Source: Chitinophagaceae bacterium
Lineage (GTDB): Bacteria > Bacteroidota > Bacteroidia > Chitinophagales > Chitinophagaceae
Length of the DNA: 10,799 nt
Direction of reading: 5' to 3'
NCBI GenBank assembly: GCA_019454915.1
Contig: JACFNM010000107.1
Location: 1-10,799 of the forward strand
The notes beneath the pieces were generated by a model. The model worked only from the letters and a program-made list of their open reading frames with translations, did not search any database and was not told the origin of the DNA. The translations under genes and the position numbers were made by a program. Shown in pieces: positions 1-7,418 of this stretch (the stretch's first letter is position 1; each line of letters opens with the position of its first letter).

Positions 1-367
1 CGGAACCACTCTCCCGATTGCCCCCGCTCCCGAAAGCGGATGGGGAACGCCACCTCTAACCAATATCCCGGTTAAGTTTGGTTCAGACGAGGAGACTCAG
101 AGAGAACAAATCGGCACCCAGAAATGGATAGCGCTTTATCCCGGAGATATGGAAGCATGGGCAGAAATGCGCAGAACAGGATATCCCAAAATGTATCCGT
201 TGATTCACTCAGACAATCCCGATATGCCTGCTGATAAAATGATCAGGAGAATAGTATATCCTGATCGTGCTTATCAGACTAACCCTAACGGAGTTGCTCA
301 GGGAATACAAATGCTTGGATCCGGAGGGGATAAGGTGAGCACCAAACTTTGGTGGTATGTAAAATGA
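1..367 (+). CDS. SusD/RagB-like nutrient-binding outer-membrane lipoprotein, C-terminal fragment
   Basis: The frame is open from base 2 to the TGA at 365-367, giving the last 121 residues of a protein whose start lies left of the window. The pattern TQKWIALYPGDMEAWAEMRRTGYPK, then a proline-rich stretch, MIRRIVYPDRAYQTNPNGVAQ and a final STKLWWYVK is the typical C-terminal end of the SusD-like family with the 'QKWIAL...EAW.E.RRTGYP' signature (SusD/RagB_2 type). Such proteins are surface lipoproteins that cap a SusC TonB-dependent channel and bind oligosaccharides or other nutrients. A SusC gene would be expected further left. Its presence places the downstream genes in a polysaccharide-utilisation-locus-like context, although 404 non-coding bases separate them. 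Family assignment is confident; the ligand cannot be told from this end. Confidence 0.9.
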   Translation, partial: GTTLPIAPAPESGWGTPPLTNIPVKFGSDEETQREQIGTQKWIALYPGDMEAWAEMRRTGYPKMYPLIHSDNPDMPADKMIRRIVYPDRAYQTNPNGVAQGIQMLGSGGDKVSTKLWWYVK

Positions 368-426
368 TCATTCACATATAGAAATTCAAGTATGTGCCGG
401 TTTTAAGAACCGTATATTCATATTAG

Positions 427-496
427 GATTACCGTTTGCTGACTGTCCAATAAATCAACTCTGGTTGATAGAAGGTACAATCGGTAAACGGTAATC
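427..496. repeat. 11-bp perfect inverted repeat enclosing a 6-bp hairpin
   Basis: The left arm gattaccgttt (427-437) is the exact reverse complement of aaacggtaatc (486-496). Inside it, atcaac (454-459) and gttgat (464-469) form a second stem with a 4-base loop. The right arm overlaps the left arm of the next inverted repeat by three bases (486-488), so the two large stems cannot both form fully. Confidence 0.75.
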
Positions 497-599
497 ATTA
501 TGACTTTAAACCGAATTTTTTCACCCGAATCAGGTTGGATGTCACATAAGGATTACCTGGTCAGGATGGTGCCGGTATGTTATTTTTTTACCGATTGTA
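476..599. repeat. 13-bp perfect inverted repeat bounding 124 bp
   Basis: tacaatcggtaaa (476-488) is the exact reverse complement of tttaccgattgta (587-599). No matching target-site duplication is seen outside the arms and no transposase lies between them. The right arm is preceded by a T-run (583-589). Confidence 0.75.
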
Positions 600-771
600 T
601 AAGAATACACACCTTAAACCAATGAATACCCAACCAGATTTGATGATGAGGTAGCTGATGAATTGATAAGTTTATTCCTGAATTCGAATGTGTATACTAA
701 GACTTTGAAAAGACTGCCGGACGAAACTGCTCCCCGGCTAATTACTTTAATCTGCTAAAATTGAATAATGC

Positions 772-2140
772 ATGTCAGATAAAGACAATGGGAGAAGGGA
801 TTTTATAAGAAAATCTGTAGTTACTTTGTCGGGATTGGGTGCTTTGCCGGTAATGGGATTGGCGATCACACGTCTTGCCGTTATGCCTGATCAAAGTATC
901 AAAAACCGGAGTGATGGCGAAGATTTGATGAAAATTGCGTTCTTAACGAATACCTATAGAAATAGCGCTCATGCGGATGTTATCGGCACCAAATTGTTTC
1001 TGGGTATCCCAACCGATGAGGGATTGGTGAGACCGAGGGTGAAAATTGTATCTGTATGGATAGATCAGATCGGCGCCAATGATACGGGAGTCAGGATATC
1101 CGAAATGAATGGTGCGAAGGTGTTTCCGACTATTGAAGAAGCTTTGTGTTTAGGTGGAGATAAACTTGCAGTAGATGGTGTAGTGTATGTGGGCGAGCAT
1201 GGTGATTATCCTTACAATCGTCTTGGGGAAAAAAATGTATCCCCGGATGAATTATCTGGAAAAGATATTCAGAGTATTTGATGCATCCGGCAGGTCGGTA
1301 CCCCTGTTTACAGACAAAGCATTGTCTTATAGCTGGCTGGATAGTAAATGGATTTACGACCGCGGTAAGGAACTGAAAGTTCCCATGATGGCGGGATCAT
1401 CACTTCCCTATTGCTGGCGCGACCCTTACCTGGAACATGATTTGGATACCCACATAACAGAAGCCGTTGCCATTGGCTATGCTTCGCTGGATGCTTATGG
1501 ATTTCATGTGGTGGAAATTTTGCAATGTATGCTGGAGAGAAGAAAGAATGGCGAGACAGGCGTAGCGAGCGTGGAAGGACTGCAGGGGCAGGATGTCTGG
1601 AATGCCATTGACTCGGGAAAAATATCCGCAAAATTGGTAAATGCCGCTTGTGATAAAATAAAAGGGAGGGCGAAAGGCCCGATGAGAGAATTGGTAAAAA
1701 AGCCTTCTGCGGTGATAATAAGATATAACGACGGCACCAGAGGAGCTATTTTAATGCTGGATGAATACGTAAAGGAAGGATGGGCGTATGCGGCGGTCGC
1801 TGACGGTAAAACAGTAGCGACTGAATTTGTGCTTGATAATAGCATGACCTATTATCATTTCAGTTATCTGACCCTGAATATTGAGCAGTTTCTGCTGACC
1901 GGTGTACCCCCGATCCCCATTGAACGAAGCTTACTGACCAGTAGTGTTATTGATTTGGGCATCCGGTCTTTAAAAGAAGGGCGCATTAAAGAAACGCCTT
2001 TCCTGAATATTCATTATAATGCGAAAGGCAGCAAGTCAATACGACCTTCAAAACCCCGGCCAACAGGCATCGGAAACCGGGGCTGGCCGCCGGCGGGATA
2101 TGAATTTATTATACCGGATCGGTTTAAGAAAAAAAATTAG
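772..2140 (+). pseudogene. Tat-exported protein of unknown function, interrupted by a one-base frameshift
   Basis: I do not recognise a named function. The first frame (772-1281) begins with a Tat-type leader, RRDFIRK at residues 8-14 followed by a hydrophobic stretch. It then carries SAHADVI, FPTIEEALCLGGDKLAVDGV and GEHGDYPYN. The rest continues in the next frame to a TAG at 2138-2140, with VPLFTDKALSYSW, MAGSSLPYCWRDP, AYGFHVVEILQCMLERRKNGETGV, ELVKKP and GVPPIPIERSLL. The same motifs, in the same order and in a single frame, occur in the gene at 6076-7371. Dropping one A from the A7 run at 1229-1235 gives one 455-residue protein, with YNRLGEKMYPR aligning without gaps to the paralogue's FNEKEQKLYPR. 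The N-terminal half vaguely recalls a Rossmann-type Gfo/Idh/MocA fold (weak inference). It is either a real pseudogene, a sequencing error in the homopolymer, or a gene rescued by slippage. Confidence 0.8.
1229..1235 (+). other. A7 homopolymer, site of the frameshift
   Basis: Seven adenines follow GGGG. Six would join the two halves of the 772-2140 gene in one frame and match the paralogue residue for residue in spacing. Homopolymer length is a common sequencing error and also a common slippage mutation. Confidence 0.75.
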
Positions 2141-2307
2141 TTCTATGATTTTCGCTGACCTTATGAAAATTTCACCCCGGCTGAATCAAATAAAACTGCT
2201 CTGTTTATTCCTTTTTTATCAGAATATTAATGAATCGAATAAGTCTTTTTTTGCAAATGGCTACCGGCAGGTTTTTATACATCTTCCGTAATTGTTCTTT
2301 TGATAAG

Positions 2308-4044
2308 ATGAAGGATTATCAATGGAGTCTTTTTCTTTTAGGAGCGCTCCTGCTTGTGCAGTGTGGAGAGAGAAGGGAACTACCCAAAGGGGATCCGGAT
2401 AATGGCGGATTGTTCTTGCCGGATGGTTTTGAAGCGGTAGTAGTCGTAGACAGTTTAGGCTCTGCCCGGCATTTGGCAGTCAACGATAACGGTGATATTT
2501 ATGTGAAAATGAGGGATGCTGCTCCACAAGCGGGAAATGCAGCCCTGAGAGATGTGAATGGAGACGGGAGAGCTGATAGTATCGTTTATTTCGGCGACTA
2601 CCCGGTAGAACCTGGTTATGGGCCAACAGGAATGAGGATCCATAACGGCTATCTTTATTTTAGTTCAGCCAGTTCCGTCTACAGGACAAAACTAATTCCC
2701 GGTAAACTGGTTCCGGATGGCAAGATAGAGCGGATACTTTTTGATGATTTCAAGCACGACGTACACGGGCACGAACACGTTGCCAAGCCCATGGCTTTTG
2801 ATAATGAGGGACACATGTACATACCCTTTGGCGCGCCGGGTGATGTTTGCCAGCAGGGCAACCGCGCCCCTGGTATGCCGGGTCAGTTTCCCTGTCCGGA
2901 ATTGGAAGAGCACGGCGGAATCTGGCAGTTTGATGCGAATAAATTAGAACAGACTCAAAAAGACGGAAAGCGATATGCTACCGGGATTCGTTCCGTAGTG
3001 GCCATAAGCTGGAACCCAAACAGTAATACCCTATACGCTTTGCAGCATGGAAGGGATGCCTTTCACAGGGCCTGGCCGGATTTATACACAGAGTGGGAAA
3101 CCGCCATGCTACCTTCTGAAGAATTTTTTAAGGTGGAAGAAGGGTTGGATGGAGGTTGGCCCTACTATTACTACGACCAGATGCAAGGGAAGAAATTGCT
3201 AAACCCCGAATACGGTGGAGATGGAAAAAAAGAAGGGGAAGGCGCTTCCTTAACCAAGCCCATTATCGGGTTTCCCGGACATTGGGCGCCTAATGATCTT
3301 CATTTCTACCAGGGCGATCAATTTCCCGATCATTATAAGCATGGCGCTTTCATCGCTTTTCATGGGTCTACAATTAGAGCGCCGTATCCGCAGGCCGGCT
3401 ATTTTGTGTGCTTTGTACCCTTTAAGGATGGTATGCCTTCCGGTCCGTGGGAAGTGTTTGCCGACGGGTTTGCCGGTGTGGATACTATTGTGAATACCCG
3501 GGATGCTGCCCATCGGCCGGTGGGGATCGCCATGGGACCCGACGGCTCTTTATATATTTCCGAATCGGTGAGTGGCAAAATATGGCGCATCATATACAAG
3601 GGAGATAAAAAACATTTTGGAGAGGCGCAACTTGCAAAAATGGAGGAAAGAAAGATGCGGACGAATATTAAAACACCGGATAAAATTTTGGACAACCTCG
3701 ACAGGAAGTTAGGCAGCGCGGGTGAGGTTGCCTATAATACCTATTGCGCCGTGTGCCACCAGCGGGATGGGCAGGGCGATGCCACAAGGTATCCCACCCT
3801 GAGTGAATCCGAATGGGTAACGGGAGATAAGAGGACCTTGATCAATTTGGTTTTGAACGGGATACAGGGGCCGATAACCGTGAAGGGTAAGCAGGTAAAC
3901 GGCGTAATGCCTAAGCATGATTTTTTGAGCAATGAAGAGATCGCTCAGATTCTCACTTATGTTCGGGTGAGTTTTGGTAATAGCTCAAGCGCTATCCGGG
4001 AGGGTGAGGTGGCCAGGGTGAGAGAGGCGGGAAAGAAAAAATAA
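2308..4044 (+). CDS. PQQ-dependent sugar (sorbosone-type) dehydrogenase fused to cytochrome c, lipoprotein
   Basis: The start at 2308 gives a lipoprotein leader (MKDYQWSLFLLGALLLVQC, lipidated Cys19). The open frame extends back to 2230 but the extra residues spoil the signal, so I reject them. Residues about 25-440 form a quinoprotein beta-propeller of the sorbosone/soluble glucose dehydrogenase type: DVNGDGRADS, VHGHEHVAKPM, RSVVAISWNP, GLDGGWPYYYYDQ, GHWAPNDLHFY, RPVGIAMGPDGSLYISE. H157 and R228 are candidates for the quinone-site His and Arg (inference from soluble glucose dehydrogenase). Residues about 470-560 are a class I cytochrome c with haem motif CAVCH (480-484) and probable axial Met534 in VMPKH. 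Such enzymes oxidise an aldose or similar sugar in the periplasm, often giving a lactone, and pass electrons through the haem to the respiratory chain. A lactonase-like gene two genes on fits this. The substrate is not readable. No PQQ synthesis genes are in the window. Confidence 0.88.
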   Translation: MKDYQWSLFLLGALLLVQCGERRELPKGDPDNGGLFLPDGFEAVVVVDSLGSARHLAVNDNGDIYVKMRDAAPQAGNAALRDVNGDGRADSIVYFGDYPVEPGYGPTGMRIHNGYLYFSSASSVYRTKLIPGKLVPDGKIERILFDDFKHDVHGHEHVAKPMAFDNEGHMYIPFGAPGDVCQQGNRAPGMPGQFPCPELEEHGGIWQFDANKLEQTQKDGKRYATGIRSVVAISWNPNSNTLYALQHGRDAFHRAWPDLYTEWETAMLPSEEFFKVEEGLDGGWPYYYYDQMQGKKLLNPEYGGDGKKEGEGASLTKPIIGFPGHWAPNDLHFYQGDQFPDHYKHGAFIAFHGSTIRAPYPQAGYFVCFVPFKDGMPSGPWEVFADGFAGVDTIVNTRDAAHRPVGIAMGPDGSLYISESVSGKIWRIIYKGDKKHFGEAQLAKMEERKMRTNIKTPDKILDNLDRKLGSAGEVAYNTYCAVCHQRDGQGDATRYPTLSESEWVTGDKRTLINLVLNGIQGPITVKGKQVNGVMPKHDFLSNEEIAQILTYVRVSFGNSSSAIREGEVARVREAGKKK

Positions 4045-4083
4045 TGGACTGGAAGGTGACGGGAAAACAGATTCGAAAACAGC

Positions 4084-4974
4084 ATGATTTTTTGCAAACG
4101 ACAATACAAAGACATGATAAATGCACCTGAATGTGGAACCGCTCATATACTGCCTGATTCCAGGGGGAAACGGAGCCGGATTTTTAATAGTGGAAGATTG
4201 TGGGTAAAAGCGATGATCTGGCTGGCGCCTTTCGTCTTTTCTTTCTCGGGTTTGATTGCAGCAGACCGGGACGTGCAAGCTTTGGACACCACAAAAAAAG
4301 AAATTAAGAAATTACCCGTATATAATGTGAAGAAACTCCGGCGCCGGATGACAATAGACGGAAATTGGGATAAGCCTGAATGGAAAAAGATTAAGCCTTT
4401 GCGGATGACCCATTATATGGGGAAGGTTCCTCACTTTGAGCCCAAAGCCGAGGCGAAGATGGTGTACGACGACGAGAATATTTACGTTATTTTCCGGGTC
4501 AAGGATAAGTTTGTAAGCAGCCACGTAACGGAGTATAACGGAAACGTCTCCGGAGACGCCTGCGTGGAATTTTTCTTTTCTCCCGATGAGAAATTCCCCT
4601 TGTACTATTTTAATCTGGAGGTGAATGCGGGTGGCACTCCTTTGATTTTTTACGTGACTACTCCCTGGACGGGATTCAAGAAACTGGAAGCTGAAGATAT
4701 CAGGCAAATAGAGATAGCCCATTCATTGCCGAAGGTGGTGGATCCGGAAATTAAAGAGGAGGTGACCTGGACACTCGAATACCGGGTACCTCTTGAAATG
4801 CTGCGGAAGTTTTCAAACGTTACTTATCCTAAGCCCGGTGTTATCTGGAAAGCTAATTTTTATAAGACGGCAAGCAAAACTTCAAATCCACATTATCTTA
4901 CCTGGGCATTTGTAGATAATCCAAAGCCAAACTTTCATTTACCTCAATTTTTTGGTATATTGAAATTTAAATAA
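4084..4974 (+). CDS. Exported carbohydrate-binding family 9 (CBM9)-like protein
   Basis: The core (residues about 75-296) matches stand-alone CBM9-like proteins: the opening strand RMTIDGNWDKPEWKKI near residue 88, KAEAKMVYDDENIYVIFRVKD, GDACVEFFFSPDEKFPLYYFNLEVNAGG, and the closing WKANFYKTASK plus HLPQFFGILKFK. Known CBM9 modules bind sugar ends; stand-alone members of this group are mostly uncharacterised, so binding of a sugar or sugar acid is inference. A hydrophobic export segment (AMIWLAPFVFSFSGLIAA) lies around residues 43-60. The start is uncertain: ATG 4084 gives an unusually long basic N-region, ATG 4114 is similar, and ATG 4213 or the TTG at 4198 would give a normal short Sec leader. 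The gene follows the quinoprotein by 39 bases, so co-transcription is likely. Confidence 0.8.
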   Translation: MIFCKRQYKDMINAPECGTAHILPDSRGKRSRIFNSGRLWVKAMIWLAPFVFSFSGLIAADRDVQALDTTKKEIKKLPVYNVKKLRRRMTIDGNWDKPEWKKIKPLRMTHYMGKVPHFEPKAEAKMVYDDENIYVIFRVKDKFVSSHVTEYNGNVSGDACVEFFFSPDEKFPLYYFNLEVNAGGTPLIFYVTTPWTGFKKLEAEDIRQIEIAHSLPKVVDPEIKEEVTWTLEYRVPLEMLRKFSNVTYPKPGVIWKANFYKTASKTSNPHYLTWAFVDNPKPNFHLPQFFGILKFK

Positions 4975-4989
4975 GATTCACAGTCCGCC

Positions 4990-5010
4990 GCGCAGCAAGT
5001 GTTGCTTCGC
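4990..5010. other. Small hairpin between the CBM9-like and SMP-30-like genes
   Basis: gcg-c-agcaa, loop gtg, ttgct-t-cgc forms a stem of eight pairs with one mismatch. No T-run follows, so it is not a standard intrinsic terminator. It could be an RNA-processing or stability element, or chance. Confidence 0.35.
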
Positions 5011-5081
5011 CATGATTCGGTAATATGAGACAGGTCTATTTGAATCCTAAAGAAAAATGGTCTTTACTAAAACAAACGATA

Positions 5082-6017
5082 ATGAAAAAACTGTTCTTTA
5101 ACTCCTTTCTGCTTTCTTCTGTTTTCCTATTGTTCCTGTTTTCAGCCTGTTCGTCTTCCGGACAGAAAGAGCAGGAAGGTTCGGAAGAACTATTTGTTGC
5201 CTCCGTATTGACTCCTGTGAATGCTTTTACTTCCGGAATTGAAGGCCCCGCAGTGGATAAAAATGGGATCATATATGCCGTGAACTTTGAACGTCAGGGG
5301 ACGATCGGAAAAGTGACACCGGAGGGAGAAGCTTCTCTTTTCATAGAGCTTCCGGAAGGCAGTATTGCCAACGGCATCCGGTTCGATTCCGAAGGCAATA
5401 TGTTTATAGCCGATTATATGGGGCACAATATTTTTAAAGTGGACATGGCCACAAAAGAGCTTAAAGTTTATGCCCACAACGGAGATATGAGTCAGCCAAA
5501 CGATATTGCCATTGACAGCAAAAATCGCCTGTATGCCAGCGATCCAAACTGGAAAGAAGGAACGGGAAGGATTTGGAGGGTTGATACGAATGGTGAAATT
5601 GTGTTACTGAAAGATAGTTTGGGAACGGCAAACGGAATTGAAGTGAGCCCGGACGAAAAGACGCTTTATGTGAATGAATCCGTTCAGCGAAAAGTATGGG
5701 CCTACGAATTATTGCCGGATGGTAACATCGGCGAAAGAAAAATCTTTATTGAGTTCCCCGATTTTGGAATGGACGGCATGAGATGCGACAAGGATGGTAA
5801 TGTATATATCACCCGGTATGGAAAGGGAACGGTGGTGAAAGTGTCTCCGGAAGGAAAAGTCTTGCAGGAGATCCAGTTGACCGGGAAGAGCGCTTCCAAT
5901 ATTTGCTTCGGTGGTTCTGACGGCCGCACGGCTTATGTAACCTTAGCAGACCAGGGGAATATTGAAACCTTCAGGGTGGATATTCCTGCCAGGGAGTGGG
6001 AGATGCAACATAAGTAG
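5082..6017 (+). CDS. SMP-30/gluconolactonase/LRE-family lipoprotein
   Basis: ATG 5082 begins a clear lipoprotein leader (MKKLFF..., lipobox FSAC, Cys23); an in-frame upstream ATG at 5025 only adds a charged extension and is rejected. The 311-residue product is a six-bladed propeller of the SMP-30/gluconolactonase family: GIEGPAVD, GSIANGIRFDSEGNMFIADY, PNDIAIDSKNRLYASDP, TANGIEVSPDEKTLYVNES, GMDGMRCDKDGNVYITRYG. E54, N184 and D231 match the spacing of the metal ligands of SMP-30 (E18, N154, D204 in the human protein), and N140 matches the substrate-site Asn (N103), so the site looks intact. The family opens sugar lactones to aldonic acids with a divalent metal. Placed behind a PQQ-type sugar dehydrogenase, it most likely hydrolyses that enzyme's lactone product on the periplasmic side. 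The exact lactone is unknown. Confidence 0.88.
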   Translation: MKKLFFNSFLLSSVFLLFLFSACSSSGQKEQEGSEELFVASVLTPVNAFTSGIEGPAVDKNGIIYAVNFERQGTIGKVTPEGEASLFIELPEGSIANGIRFDSEGNMFIADYMGHNIFKVDMATKELKVYAHNGDMSQPNDIAIDSKNRLYASDPNWKEGTGRIWRVDTNGEIVLLKDSLGTANGIEVSPDEKTLYVNESVQRKVWAYELLPDGNIGERKIFIEFPDFGMDGMRCDKDGNVYITRYGKGTVVKVSPEGKVLQEIQLTGKSASNICFGGSDGRTAYVTLADQGNIETFRVDIPAREWEMQHK

Positions 6018-6075
6018 GCTGGGTTAGCAGAGAAGAAATTATATTCAGAGTGTTAAGTTGAAGTTGTTCCCTACT

Positions 6076-7371
6076 ATGAATCGTAAAAAATTTATCAGTT
6101 TTCTTTCGGTTTTACCCTGGTCGGTGTCCCGGGTCGATCATTTGAATTCGGTGTTGGCTAAACCCGCATTGGAAAGCAATAGAGATAGTCCAACTCAGAA
6201 TACGCCCAAATCAATAGCCGCCATCGTCACCGAAATACGCCCCAATTCTCATGCGGAGGTGATTCTCGGAAAATACCTCGAAGGCTATAACCGCGACAAT
6301 CGGAAGCCTTACCCCGAGTCTAAACTGGTTTCCATTTTCACGGAACAGGTACCGGATAATGATATGAGCAGGATGTTTGCTGAAAAATATAATGTGCCGA
6401 TTTTCCCGACGGTTATGGATGCGCTGACGCTTGGCGGAGATACGCTGGCTGTGGATGGCGTGTTGTTGATTGGCGAACATGGCAGTTATCCTTTTAATGA
6501 GAAGGAGCAGAAACTCTATCCGCGTTATGAAATGTTTTTAAAAATCACCGATGTCTTTCGCAAGTATTATAAGTCCGTTCCGGTATTTAACGACAAACAT
6601 CTGTCCTGGAACTGGCGTCAAGCGAAAAGAATGGTGGAGATTTCCCGCGAACTCGGGTTTCCGATGCTGGCGGGTTCTTCGGTGCCCGTAGCCTATCGTG
6701 TACCCGCAGTGGATACGCCGTATGGTGTAGAACAAAAACATGCGGTGGCCATATCTTTTAGCGGACTTGATATCTATGGCTTTCATTTGCTGGAAGCGCT
6801 GCAATCTGTGACGGAGAGAAGGAAAGGAGGCGAAACGGGTGTGGAATGGGTTCAGTGTCTGGAGGGAGAGGATTGCTGGAATTATATGGAACAGACAGAA
6901 TGGGTGCGTCGCTTATTCACGGAAGCCATCAAAAACAGTCTCACAAAAAAAGACGGGAACATGAAGGAACTGGTGAAGAAGCCGGCGGTCTTCATTATCC
7001 GGTATAAAGACGGGCTGCAGGCAGCAGCTTTTTTGATGACGGGTTTGGTGGAAGATTTTACCGTGGCGATTGATTTGGCTGGGCAATCAGAACCATTTTC
7101 TACATTGATGGCTTTGCAGGATGGGAAGCCTCATCATCATTTTTCCTGCTTAGTGGAGAATATCGAAGAGATGTTTACAACGGGTATCCCCCCTTATCCT
7201 GTTGAACGGACTTTATTGGCAAGTGGTATGCTGGACTTTGTTCTTGAATCGAGAATCAGGAAATACCAGAAACTAAAAACGCCCGAACTATCGGATCTGC
7301 AATATCGTGCGCCGCGTGCCTCTCATTTCTGTATGAAAGGATGGGGAACTGACGGAAAGTTAATCGAATAA
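6076..7371 (+). CDS. Exported protein of unknown function, intact paralogue of the 772-2140 gene
   Basis: I know no assigned function. The ATG at 6076 is preferred over an in-frame TTG at 6058 because it opens with MNRKKFISFLSVLPW, a Tat-like leader with RK in place of RR. The 431-residue product shares with the broken 772-2140 gene, in order: NSHAEVI, IFPTVMDALTLGGDTLAVDGV, GEHGSYPFN, YPRYEMF, VPVFNDKHLSWNW, MAGSSVP, YGFHLLEALQ, ERRKGGETGVEWV, MKELVKKP, IIRYKDG, and TGIPPYPVERTLL. The conserved H, E, D and R residues in these blocks suggest an enzyme or ligand-binding site. The N-terminal alpha/beta pattern resembles Gfo/Idh/MocA-type Rossmann proteins, but I see no clear GxGxxG nucleotide loop, so cofactor binding is doubtful. 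It lies 58 bases after the SMP-30-like gene and 47 before the PLP enzyme, so it belongs to the same unit. Confidence 0.8.
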   Translation: MNRKKFISFLSVLPWSVSRVDHLNSVLAKPALESNRDSPTQNTPKSIAAIVTEIRPNSHAEVILGKYLEGYNRDNRKPYPESKLVSIFTEQVPDNDMSRMFAEKYNVPIFPTVMDALTLGGDTLAVDGVLLIGEHGSYPFNEKEQKLYPRYEMFLKITDVFRKYYKSVPVFNDKHLSWNWRQAKRMVEISRELGFPMLAGSSVPVAYRVPAVDTPYGVEQKHAVAISFSGLDIYGFHLLEALQSVTERRKGGETGVEWVQCLEGEDCWNYMEQTEWVRRLFTEAIKNSLTKKDGNMKELVKKPAVFIIRYKDGLQAAAFLMTGLVEDFTVAIDLAGQSEPFSTLMALQDGKPHHHFSCLVENIEEMFTTGIPPYPVERTLLASGMLDFVLESRIRKYQKLKTPELSDLQYRAPRASHFCMKGWGTDGKLIE

Positions 7372-7418
7372 TAAAGACTGCATAAATACTAACAATTTAA
7401 TCATTCAATCAAATTATC

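Larger units (their letters stand above)
368..771. other. Intergenic region with nested inverted repeats, no gene seen
   Basis: No convincing reading frame, tRNA or known RNA is visible here. The stretch holds a small hairpin 31 bases after the SusD stop (cggtt 398-402, aaccg 408-412) and two larger inverted repeats that share bases (427-437/486-496 and 476-488/587-599). It also has short direct repeats (aggattacc at 425-433 and 549-557; gtgccggt at 394-401 and 569-576). The promoter of the downstream genes is expected here, but I found no clear Bacteroidota-type TTTG / TAnnTTTG pair. The repeats could be leader-RNA structure or the remains of a small mobile element. Confidence 0.6.

Noticed and set aside
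398..412. Hairpin after the SusD stop as an intrinsic terminator
   Set aside because: The stem is only five pairs and no T-run follows.
476..599. Insertion sequence or complete MITE
   Set aside because: There is no target-site duplication, no transposase and no second copy in the window, so only inverted repeats are claimed.
1229..1235. Programmed ribosomal frameshift at A7
   Set aside because: The needed shift is +1 (or -2), while A-run slippery sites usually cause -1 shifts; no stimulating structure was identified. Slippage during transcription remains possible but is not shown.
1187..2140. A separate gene starting at ATG 1187 downstream of the 772-1281 frame
   Set aside because: Its first residues up to about 1235 do not resemble the paralogue, while the other frame does; the conserved match begins exactly after the A7 run, so this is the second half of a frameshifted gene.
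2019..2291. 90-codon open frame across the 3' end of the first paralogue
   Set aside because: It overlaps the paralogue in another frame, has no recognisable leader or domain, and runs into the gap before the dehydrogenase.
2230..2307. N-terminal extension of the dehydrogenase from ATG 2230
   Set aside because: Starting at 2308 gives a textbook lipoprotein signal with Cys19; the extension would bury it.
4312..4722. 136-codon reverse-strand frame opposite the CBM9-like gene
   Set aside because: It mirrors conserved CBM9-like sequence and shows no leader or domain of its own.
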